Both the position numbers and the translations under genes were made by a program. The notes beneath the pieces were generated by a model, which saw only the letters and a program-made list of their open reading frames with translations, was not told where the DNA came from and ran no database searches. A stretch of 64,000 nucleotides of DNA from JALHUB01 sp963719465 (lineage in GTDB: Bacteria; Chloroflexota; Dehalococcoidia; DSTF01; JALHUB01): positions 1,240,001 to 1,304,000 of the forward strand of contig OY970386.1 of assembly GCA_963719465.1 (NCBI GenBank), read 5' to 3'. Positions 52,807 to 59,952 of this stretch are shown here, one piece after another. Position 1 is the stretch's first letter; the number at the start of each line of letters is the position of its first letter.

Positions 52807-54044
52807 GGTTCCACCTCCACCACCCGCGATATGAGAGGCCGTCCCCAGCGCGCCCGTAGCTGGCGGGCCGTCTCGCCGAGCTGACGCTTGAGGCCGGCTT
52901 TCTCGGCGAAGAGGGTCGCCTGGCGGCCGCGCTCCTCTGTTATGCCCGACAGCTCGATGGTCAGCTCTTCGACCGGACCGTTGGGCGCGGCGTTCGAGAG
53001 GACGCTTTTGACGATGAAGAGCATTCGCTCCCAGTCGACGACGGCCTCGTGGAAGGTGAGCGCTTTCTCCCAGCTCCGTCCGCCCCAGAGAGCGGCGCGC
53101 AGGCGCAGGCGACGGGCGGCGCGACCGCGCAGTCGCCAGTGCAGGCGCACGAGCAGGCGGCGGCAGGCGACGACGAGGGCTTCGATGCTGACGGCGGCGG
53201 ACGGGAAGCGCAAGGTCTCGCTGAGGAGCTCTTCGTGATGCAAGGGGCGAAGCGGCTCGCGGTCGATGCCGCGGGCGAGGTCATAGAGGCGCTTCCCTTC
53301 GTTACCGAACTGGGCCTGGAGGGGCCCGGGCGCGAGCGCCGCCAGGTCGCCGAGGGTGCGCAGGCCGTACAGGTCGAGGCGTCGCAGGGTATCGGCCGAA
53401 GCGGCGGGGACGCTTGATTGACCAATTGAAATCAATTGTTTTTTCGTGCCTTCTCGAATCTGGAAATCGGCGAGACGAATCTGGGAAGGGGTGTCGAAAT
53501 GGGCCAGAAGGGCCACGTCGAGAGGGCGCAGGAACTCGGCCTCGTTGCCTTCGGGGACGGTGCAGACCTGGCCGGGCTGGCTGGTGATAGCGGCGGTCCA
53601 GGCGACGAACTTGCCCTCTGCTACGCCGACGGCGGCGACTAGGCCGGTTGTCTCTCGTAGTGAGCGGATGATGCGCTCTCCCAGGTCCAGCTCGCCTTCG
53701 TAGTGGCGGGAGAGGCCGTCGGCGTTGAGATAGGCGCGGCCGAGGGCGCCGGGCTCGACCTCCGGGCTGAAGGTTTCGAGGGCGGCGAGCAGGGAGTCGA
53801 AGACGTCGCTGTAGCGGGAGGGATGCGGCGGCAGGAAGAGGGCGTTGCGGCAAAGGGCGAGCGCCGCCCGGAGCGGCATGCCGACGCGGACGCCCCGGGC
53901 CTCGGCTTCGGGCGAGCAGTCAAGGACGGCCTTGCGCTGGTCGGGGGTCTCGCCGATGACGAGCGGGCGGCCGCAGAGCGAGGGGTCGCGCTGGCGCTCG
54001 ACGGCGACGGGAAAGTGCGGGATGAGGATGCAGGCGATTCGCAT
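52755..54044 (-). CDS. imuB: ImuB-like catalytically inactive Y-family polymerase
   Basis: 429 residues from ATG 54044. The Y-family layout is present, but the metal-binding acids are replaced: the palm starts IACILIPHFPVAVERQRD, where active enzymes have D-x-D-x-F, and the usual S-x-D-E site reads AYLNADGLSRHYEGE. LRRLDLYGLRTLGDLAAL is the helix-hairpin-helix region. ImuB recruits DnaE2 to the clamp; the C-terminal part here is long enough for that. Driven by a promoter with an SOS-type box. Confidence 0.88.
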   Translation of the reverse strand: MRIACILIPHFPVAVERQRDPSLCGRPLVIGETPDQRKAVLDCSPEAEARGVRVGMPLRAALALCRNALFLPPHPSRYSDVFDSLLAALETFSPEVEPGALGRAYLNADGLSRHYEGELDLGERIIRSLRETTGLVAAVGVAEGKFVAWTAAITSQPGQVCTVPEGNEAEFLRPLDVALLAHFDTPSQIRLADFQIREGTKKQLISIGQSSVPAASADTLRRLDLYGLRTLGDLAALAPGPLQAQFGNEGKRLYDLARGIDREPLRPLHHEELLSETLRFPSAAVSIEALVVACRRLLVRLHWRLRGRAARRLRLRAALWGGRSWEKALTFHEAVVDWERMLFIVKSVLSNAAPNGPVEELTIELSGITEERGRQATLFAEKAGLKRQLGETARQLRARWGRPLISRVVEVEPWSRLPERRHALIDYEP

Positions 54045-54107
54045 GATAGCCAGGCCGGCCACGTCGCACGTCCTTCGGACGGGCTCGCGGCCTCTTCTTT
54101 TAATTTT

Positions 54108-54158
54108 GGGGACACCCCTGTCTACCGGCAGGCAGGCCCAAGCCCCTGTCAGGGGGCT
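54108..54158. repeat. Palindromic intergenic sequence in the imuB leader
   Basis: GGGG-aca-CCCC (54108-54118) and AGCCCC-tgtca-GGGGGCT (54141-54158) lie between the imuB start and its promoter, in a G/C-run-rich block. They look like a repetitive extragenic palindrome. Confidence 0.45.
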
Positions 54159-54185
54159 CTGCCCCTTACCCTCGTTTGTTGAAAC

Positions 54186-54215
54186 ACTATAGAACATATG
54201 TACTACCATTGTCAA
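54186..54215 (-). promoter_or_regulatory. imuB promoter with SOS-type (LexA) box in the spacer
   Basis: Minus strand: TTGACA (54215-54210), 18-bp spacer, TATAGT (54191-54186). The spacer contains the palindrome GTACATATGTTC (54203-54192), one base off the Gram-positive-type SOS box GAAC-N4-GTTC. LexA bound there would block the polymerase. Confidence 0.75.
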
Positions 54216-54422
54216 GCCGTCTGGAGTCGCGAAACGTGGCGATTGAGGTATCAACCTTCTGGCGTAGGCGAAAGGCCTTCGGGAGTCTGGGGGCCGGTAT
54301 TAGATGACTCTTCGGATTGTAAGCCTCGGCGAGAAACGCGATCATGGGACTCACTTTTCCGGCGCGATAGGCATGGTCTGCCTGCCGTGGCAGGCTCTCC
54401 TATCGGCAGAGGAGGACATACC

Positions 54423-55688
54423 TTGAAGAGATTCGCAATCCCGGCAGCCCTGGCGGTGGTGGTGCTGGTTGGGGCGATTGCCCTTGGCCTGGGACGGCAG
54501 GGCGACCTGTCCGCGACCACGCTCGACACGGGCTACCTCAACCCCTCGACGAACGCGCCGGATCCAGGCGGCGCCGGCGATGGCTTCGAGATTCACCCCG
54601 AGTATGCCTACACCGACGGATCGGGCGCAGCCGAGAGTGAGAGCGCCTGGGGCGACACCCACCACTACGGCGGCTACAACGTCAGCGTGCCGGCGGGCGC
54701 AACGATCGCGGGCATCGAGGTGCGGGCGGACTGGTGGCTGGAGGAAACGGGGTTCGACAATGAGCTAACGGTGTGCTTGTCATGGGACGGCGGGACAAGT
54801 ACAAGCTGCAAGACGGACATGGTCATGGACCTGCTGTTCAGTGAGCGTACGGTGGTGCTTGGGAGTCCCACAGATACGTGGGGGCATACCTGGACTACCG
54901 ACGAGTTGAGCAACAGCAATCTCCTGGTCCGAGTCTCGATCGATAGCATGGAGGGCTGGATGTTCGAGTTGGACTGGATTCCGGTGAAGGTCTACTACGA
55001 AGGGGAGGCCGACACCGCTACTCCGACGGCGACCGATACCGATACGGCTACGCCAACGCCGACCGACACGCCGACATCCACGCCGACTCAAACGCCAACG
55101 TCAACGCCGACCAGTACGCCAACGTTACCGCCTACGCAGACGCCGACATCCACGCCGACTCAAACGCCAACGTCAACGCCGACCAATACGCCCACGTTGC
55201 CGCCTACCCAGACGCCAACGTCGACACCGACTCAGCCACCCACGTCAACGTCGACCAGCACGCCTACGGTACCGCCTACGAGCACCTCCACGGCCACCGA
55301 TACGCCCACGGCGACAGCTACCAACACGCCAACTGCAACGTCGACAGGCACGGTCACGCCTTTGCCGACCGGGACGTTTACCGCGACTCCGACGAGCACA
55401 CCGGCGCCGACTGCCACCGCCAGGATATGGCACAGGAACACTCCAACGGCGACGGCGAGGGCTCCGGCCGCATCGCCCACGACGGTGGCGCTGGCTCCGA
55501 GCCCATCGCCTCAGCCTCCTATGGCGCCGGTCGAGGGCGTCGGACGCCAGTTGACGGTCCCTCATACTGGTGAGGGCCCGTCGCAAGGCGACTTCTTCTC
55601 GTCGCTGGCTGCGTTGCTCCTGATCGGCGGTCTGGCAGCGACAGCCGTCGGTGGCGCTTGCCTGGGAGCCGGCAGGCGCCGCAGCTAG
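54423..55688 (+). CDS. Surface protein with Thr/Pro-repeat stalk and LPXTG-like C-terminus
   Basis: 421 residues from TTG 54423, with GAGGAGG upstream. A signal peptide (IPAALAVVVLVGAIALGLG) is followed by a ~180-residue beta-rich domain (GYNVSVPAGATIAGIEVRAD, ELTVCLSWDGGTSTSCK). A stalk of about 150 residues repeats TPT/TQTPTSTPT units. The C-terminus has TVPHTGEG, a hydrophobic helix and GAGRRRS, the three parts of a sortase signal with Val in place of Leu. No sortase gene is in the window. Likely cell-surface exposed and possibly glycosylated on Thr. Confidence 0.7.
   Translation: MKRFAIPAALAVVVLVGAIALGLGRQGDLSATTLDTGYLNPSTNAPDPGGAGDGFEIHPEYAYTDGSGAAESESAWGDTHHYGGYNVSVPAGATIAGIEVRADWWLEETGFDNELTVCLSWDGGTSTSCKTDMVMDLLFSERTVVLGSPTDTWGHTWTTDELSNSNLLVRVSIDSMEGWMFELDWIPVKVYYEGEADTATPTATDTDTATPTPTDTPTSTPTQTPTSTPTSTPTLPPTQTPTSTPTQTPTSTPTNTPTLPPTQTPTSTPTQPPTSTSTSTPTVPPTSTSTATDTPTATATNTPTATSTGTVTPLPTGTFTATPTSTPAPTATARIWHRNTPTATARAPAASPTTVALAPSPSPQPPMAPVEGVGRQLTVPHTGEGPSQGDFFSSLAALLLIGGLAATAVGGACLGAGRRRS
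55068..55211 (+). repeat. 72-bp tandem repeat encoding the Thr/Pro stalk
   Basis: Two near-identical 72-bp units begin at 55068 and 55140 (both start ACGCCGACATCCACGCCGAC), with a degenerate third after 55212. Unit number could vary by slippage and so change stalk length. Confidence 0.75.
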
Positions 55689-55849
55689 CCGCCCGGGGCG
55701 AGCCGAGAGGCGTCCCCTCCCCGCGGGATCGACCGGCGCGGGTGATCTTTCACGCATCCTTCATGGTCGAGAGAGCGCCGGCCACAGGCAGCGCACGTCT
55801 CCTTCCTATGCTGAGGTATCGATTGTTGCCTCATCGAAAGGAGACGAAG

Positions 55850-56146
55850 ATGTACGGGACCGTAGCGCGGATGCGCTTGAAGCAGGGCAAGGAAGCAGAG
55901 ATGTCGGGGCTCTTGCGTGAGTTCGACACGATGAAGGTGCCGGGCGCCATCTCCGATTATCTATTCCGCATGGACGAGGACTCCAACGAGTATTACCTGG
56001 TCGTCGTCTTCGCCGACAGGGAGCGGTATATGGCGAACGCGGACAGTGCGGAGCAGGACGCTCGCTATCAGAAGCTGCGGGCGCTGCTGCAGGACGACCC
56101 GGAATGGCACGACGGCGAGATCGTTCATTACGTCTCTTGCGAGTAG
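55850..56146 (+). CDS. ABM-like (dimeric alpha/beta barrel) small protein
   Basis: 98 residues from ATG 55850, with AAAGGAGA upstream. The sequence GTVARMRLKQGKEAEMSGLL, then YLVVVFADRERYMANADS fits the ferredoxin-like alpha/beta barrel of the antibiotic biosynthesis monooxygenase superfamily. A catalytic role cannot be assigned. Single gene between two longer ones. Confidence 0.65.
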   Translation: MYGTVARMRLKQGKEAEMSGLLREFDTMKVPGAISDYLFRMDEDSNEYYLVVVFADRERYMANADSAEQDARYQKLRALLQDDPEWHDGEIVHYVSCE

Positions 56147-56312
56147 CCGGGTGATGTCACCCCCGTCGCGGGAGGACTGAGGCCCCTGCGGGCAGGCCTC
56201 CCCTACGATTAGACGCCCCACGTCCGCGGTCTCAGGGAGACTTGCGCACCGATAGGCCAGCGCCGATGATCTATTGAGGCTGCTCTACCTATCGGAGCAG
56301 CGAGGGAGCGCA

Positions 56313-57317
56313 ATGAGTCCCTGGCGCCGGCTGGAATTCGGAATTCTTCTCATGGCACTCCTGCTTGCCGTGGGTGTCGTGGGTTACAGGCTGATCGAGG
56401 GCTGGAACTTCCTCGATGCTCTCTATATGACGGTCATCACCATTACGACCGTCGGTTTCCAGGAAGTGCACCCGCTGAGCGGCGGCGGACGCATCTTCAC
56501 GATGGCGCTGGTCATCCTTGGCGCCGGCACGGCGCTGTATATACTGGTCGGAGTGGTCACGCTGGTAATCGAAGGCGAACTGAGCGAGGCCTGGGGAGCA
56601 CAAAGAATGAAATCGAAGATTCAGGCGTTGCGCGATCACTACATTCTCTGTGGTTTTGGCCGCGTGGGCGAGGAGATCGGGGGCGAGTTCAAGGACCGCG
56701 GCGTGCCGTTCGTAGTCATCGAGTCGAATGCGGAGTCGATCAGCCGGGCGAAGCAGCGGGAGTTCCTGCTGGTCGAAGGCGACGCGGCGGTTGACGCCAT
56801 ACTCATCGAGGCCGGGATTGCGCATGCACGAGGCTTGCTCGCCGCCTCCGATTCGGACGCGGGGAACACGTATATCACGTTGACGGCAAAGGCGCTGAAT
56901 CCGAAGGTTATCGTCGTGTCGCGCGCCGGCCATCCCTCAAACATCGAGCGGATGCGTCGGGCGGGCGCCGACCGGGTGATCTCGCCCTACCAGATCGGCG
57001 GCAGACGGATGGCGCTGTCGGCGCTCCAGCCGCTGGTGCTCGACTTCATCGACACGCTGACGGGCGGCCGACCCGAGGAGCGCATGGTGGCTGAACTCAT
57101 CGCGACGCCGCAATCGGGGCTGGCCGGCTGCACGCTGGATCAGGTCGTCGCGGAGCGGGCGAACGCGATCGTGCTGGCGGTGCAGAAGCCGGACGGGAAG
57201 ATAGTCGTAGGACCGCCGATCAAGACGATTGTTGAGCAGGACGACAGGCTGATCATTCTGGGGCGCGAGTCCGACATAGAAGCGCTGGCCGAACCGCCCG
57301 CATCTGCCCGCACCTGA
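56313..57317 (+). CDS. Potassium channel with TrkA-N (RCK) domain
   Basis: 334 residues from ATG 56313, with GAGGGAG upstream. Two membrane helices flank a pore loop, TITTVGFQEVHPLS, where the usual TVGYGD filter reads TVGFQE. The RCK domain follows (HYILCGFGRVGEEIGGEF, LVEGDAAVDAILIEAGI), then a C-terminal TrkA-C-like part (LIATPQSGLAGCTLDQ). Likely a tetrameric, ligand-gated K+ channel. The Gln in the filter may alter selectivity. Confidence 0.88.
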   Translation: MSPWRRLEFGILLMALLLAVGVVGYRLIEGWNFLDALYMTVITITTVGFQEVHPLSGGGRIFTMALVILGAGTALYILVGVVTLVIEGELSEAWGAQRMKSKIQALRDHYILCGFGRVGEEIGGEFKDRGVPFVVIESNAESISRAKQREFLLVEGDAAVDAILIEAGIAHARGLLAASDSDAGNTYITLTAKALNPKVIVVSRAGHPSNIERMRRAGADRVISPYQIGGRRMALSALQPLVLDFIDTLTGGRPEERMVAELIATPQSGLAGCTLDQVVAERANAIVLAVQKPDGKIVVGPPIKTIVEQDDRLIILGRESDIEALAEPPASART

Positions 57318-57373
57318 TGCCGCGTTGCCTATAGCCGCCGGTCGCGCGAGGATGCGCTACGGAGGCTATCTCA

Positions 57374-58297
57374 GTGGCGCCATGCTCCCTGTTCCTGGTA
57401 AACCCCATCGCTAGAGGTGCGCCGCCGCTTGAGGTGCTGCGGCTGGCCGCAGCATGGCTCGAGGCCGAAGGCTGGCAGACGGGGTTCGTGGCGACGCAGC
57501 GGAAGGGAGATGCCGTGGAGGTGGCGCGAGAGGCTTCGGCGTCGGGATGCGACGTTGTGATTGCCTGCGGCGGCGATGGAACGGTGAACGAGGTCGCGAA
57601 CGGGCTGGCCGGAAGTGGGACGGCGTTGGCGGTCGTTCGCGGCGGCACGGCGAACGTCTGGGCGAAAGAGGCCGGCATACCGAAAGAGCCGCTGGCGGCG
57701 GTGCGACTGCTGAAGGACGGCCGGCGGCGGCAGGTGGACCTGGGCATCGTCGAGTCGGCGACCGGAGAATCGCGGTACTTCCTGCTGATGGCGGGTGTGG
57801 GCGTGGACGGACACGTCGTGGCGCACGTGCCGGAGGAGCTGAAGCACCGGTTCGGCGCAGCGGTCTTCCTGGCGTACGCGCTGGTGGGCGGGGCGCGCTT
57901 TCGGCCCGAGCGGGCGTCGCTGGATTTCGACGGCGAGTCGGATGAGGTCGACCTTCTGTGGCTGCTGGCGGGGAACACGCGGTCGTACGGGGGGCTGATC
58001 AACATCACGCATCGCGCCGTGGCGGATGACGGGCTGCTGGACGTATACGCCTTCACGGGCAGGAGCGCGGCGCGCAAGCTCGGCATGTGGCTGCGGGTAC
58101 TGGCGCGGCGGCAGGACGAGGGCGGCGGAATCGTCTACCGGCGGGCGCGGGACATACGGCTTTCGACGCCGGCGGCAATGGAGGGGCAGGTGGACGGCGA
58201 AGCGCTGGACTTCGTGCCGGTTGCGATTCGGGTGGCGCCGCGGGCGCTGACGGTAGTGGTGCCGGACGCACCAAGTCACTTGTTCGCCGGCGACTAG
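57374..58297 (+). CDS. Diacylglycerol/lipid kinase, second copy
   Basis: 307 residues from GTG 57374, with GGAGG upstream. FLVNPIARGAPP, VIACGGDGTVNEVANGLAG and VVRGGTANVWAKEAGIP define the DagK/LCB5 fold. It differs from the copy at 34761-35684 in its third motif (GGTAN instead of GTGGD), so the two may prefer different lipids. The stop overlaps that of recF by four bases, convergently. Confidence 0.85.
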   Translation: MAPCSLFLVNPIARGAPPLEVLRLAAAWLEAEGWQTGFVATQRKGDAVEVAREASASGCDVVIACGGDGTVNEVANGLAGSGTALAVVRGGTANVWAKEAGIPKEPLAAVRLLKDGRRRQVDLGIVESATGESRYFLLMAGVGVDGHVVAHVPEELKHRFGAAVFLAYALVGGARFRPERASLDFDGESDEVDLLWLLAGNTRSYGGLINITHRAVADDGLLDVYAFTGRSAARKLGMWLRVLARRQDEGGGIVYRRARDIRLSTPAAMEGQVDGEALDFVPVAIRVAPRALTVVVPDAPSHLFAGD

Positions 58298-59457
58298 GCG
58301 GGCAAGACCTCTCCTGCCTTGACGGCGAAGACGCGGGCCTGAGGCAAGGCCTCGCGCGCGTATTCCTCCTCTGCAGACGTAATCCACACCTGGTCGAAGC
58401 CGGCGATGGCGTCGAGGACGCTGTGACGGCGCGCCTCGTCCATCTCGGAAAGCACGTCGTCGAGGAGAAGGACGGGGCGGTCGTTGGCGGCCGCATGGAG
58501 GAAGCGGGCTTCGGCGAGTCGCAAGGCGAGGGCGGCGGTGCGTCGCTGGGCGCGGGAGGCGAAGGCGGCAGCCGGACGGTCGTCGAGGAGGAACAGCAGG
58601 TCGTCGCGATGTGGGCCCCAGAGGGAGGCGCCGGCAGCGATGTCGTTCGGGCGGGAGTTCGCGAGCGTTTTCAGGAAAGCGGCGGCGAGAGAGGGCTCGT
58701 CCCGGTCGAGGAGGTCGGCGGCCAGCCAACCGCGCCGCAGTCGGGGCTCGTAGATCAGGCGAAGCTCTTCGCGGCTGCCGCTGAGGGCGACGTGCACTTC
58801 GGCGGCAAGCGTCGCGAGGCTGGTAGTGGCTTCGGCGCGGGCGCGGGCGATGCGGGCGCCGGATTCGGCCATACGCGTTTCCCAGAAGGAGAGCTCGTCG
58901 GGGCGGGACACGCCGTCGCGGAGGCGCCGGAGGAGGGCGTTTCGCTGGAGCATGACGCGCCCGTACTCCTGAAGGGCGTTCAGGTAGCGACTATCGACCT
59001 GGGAGAGGGTGATATCGAGGTAGCGGCGTCGGAGAGCCGGCGGCCCGCCGACCAGATCGAGGTCCTGCGGCGTGAAGAAGACGGAGCTTATCTGGCCGAC
59101 GACCTGCGCCGCGCGCCGGGGGGTGCCGTTGACGCGGAGGCGCTTGCCGCCGCGGGAGGCGATGGGCTCGGTGCTGTCGAAGCCGCGGACCGCCATCTCG
59201 ACGCGGACGGGGCCGGCGGCTCGTTCGGCTTCGGCGACGATGCGGGCGACGGCCGGGGGCTCAGCGTCCCAGTTGATGAGGTCACTGTCGCTGGTCGTGC
59301 GGGGCGAGCGGACGGTGGAGAGCAGGTGGACTGCTTCGAGCAGGTTGGTCTTGCCCTGGGCGTTCTCGCCGAGGAAGAGGAGAAGGCCGGCCGGCGGCTC
59401 GAAGTCGAGGCGGCGGTAGTTGCGGAAGTTGTCCAGGGTCAGGTGGGTAACGCGCAC
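58294..59457 (-). CDS. recF: DNA replication and repair protein RecF
   Basis: 387 residues. Walker A is FLGENAQGKTNLLEAVHLLS; the start VTHLTLDNFRNYRRLDFEP is typical. Walker B is VLLLDDVLSEMDEARR, preceded by the ABC signature region (ASRAQRRTAALALRLAE). Loads RecA at gaps with RecO and RecR. It is not next to dnaA, dnaN or gyrB here, unlike in many bacteria. Confidence 0.94.
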   Translation of the reverse strand: MRVTHLTLDNFRNYRRLDFEPPAGLLLFLGENAQGKTNLLEAVHLLSTVRSPRTTSDSDLINWDAEPPAVARIVAEAERAAGPVRVEMAVRGFDSTEPIASRGGKRLRVNGTPRRAAQVVGQISSVFFTPQDLDLVGGPPALRRRYLDITLSQVDSRYLNALQEYGRVMLQRNALLRRLRDGVSRPDELSFWETRMAESGARIARARAEATTSLATLAAEVHVALSGSREELRLIYEPRLRRGWLAADLLDRDEPSLAAAFLKTLANSRPNDIAAGASLWGPHRDDLLFLLDDRPAAAFASRAQRRTAALALRLAEARFLHAAANDRPVLLLDDVLSEMDEARRHSVLDAIAGFDQVWITSAEEEYAREALPQARVFAVKAGEVLPA

Positions 59458-59512
59458 GGCCTTAGTCTACTAGAGGAGGAGTCGGCTCGCCAGCGGAAGC
59501 GGTTACGCGATG

Positions 59513-59582
59513 TCACCGACCTTCCTGCTGGCGGCGGCGCTTGAGGAACTCCTCGAGGTCTTTGATCACCATCTCACTCGAC
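59513..59582 (-). pseudogene. Remnant of a PAC2-gene 3' end
   Basis: On the minus strand this reads SSEMVIKDLEEFLKRRRQQE then GR and a stop, nearly identical to the C-terminus of the PAC2 protein (PSEMLIKDLEDFLKRRRRQE then GR). No matching sequence precedes it. It lies about 55 bp upstream of recF, on the other side of the propeller gene from the intact copy. Confidence 0.7.
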
Positions 59583-59724
59583 GGATAGCAACTTGTCGCT
59601 GCGCTTCAGGTTCAGCGCGGGGCCGCTCAGTCAATTTCGGCGAGGGGCATGGAGATACCATTATCGCATCGCGTAGCGTTGGTGGCGGCGTGAACCTAGA
59701 GGGTCGCCTTCTCGTGCTCCAAGG

Positions 59725-59752
59725 TTGACAACCGCGCAGACGGTGCTATAAT
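59725..59752 (+). promoter_or_regulatory. Consensus promoter of the propeller gene
   Basis: Perfect TTGACA (59725-59730) and TATAAT (59747-59752) with a 16-bp spacer. The predicted transcript start is near 59759, leaving a leader of about 148 bases that contains a small ORF with a strong ribosome-binding site. Confidence 0.75.
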
Positions 59753-59817
59753 CGCCGCATTGGTGGCTCGCTACTGATTATCCCAGCTGATCTCCTCGCC
59801 AACAAGGAGGTTGTGCG

Positions 59818-59952
59818 ATGCACGGCCGCTTTTCCGCCTGGCTCCCCGTCATAGTGCTTTTCACCTCCGGCCTGACAGTCGCCACCACCACGGAGAGGAG
59901 TCTGCTATGCGCGCGCGTTCGCTTCTCAAGGGGCTTGTTGCCGCTGCCCTGA
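59818..59952 (+). CDS. Possible small overlapping leader ORF
   Basis: 44 residues from ATG 59818, with a perfect AAGGAGGT eight bases upstream. It has a hydrophobic stretch (WLPVIVLFTSGLTVATT). It overlaps the first 46 bases of the propeller gene in another frame, so it could couple or tune that gene's translation. No protein evidence; may be a chance ORF. Confidence 0.35.
   Translation: MHGRFSAWLPVIVLFTSGLTVATTTERSLLCARVRFSRGLLPLP

Noticed and set aside
54198..54422. Upstream in-frame extension of the Thr/Pro stalk protein
   Set aside because: It overlaps the imuB promoter; TTG 54423 has a good ribosome-binding site and is followed by a signal peptide.
55012..55440. Regular short repeats that could suggest a CRISPR array
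   Set aside because: They encode a continuous Thr/Pro stalk, and the units have no unique spacers.
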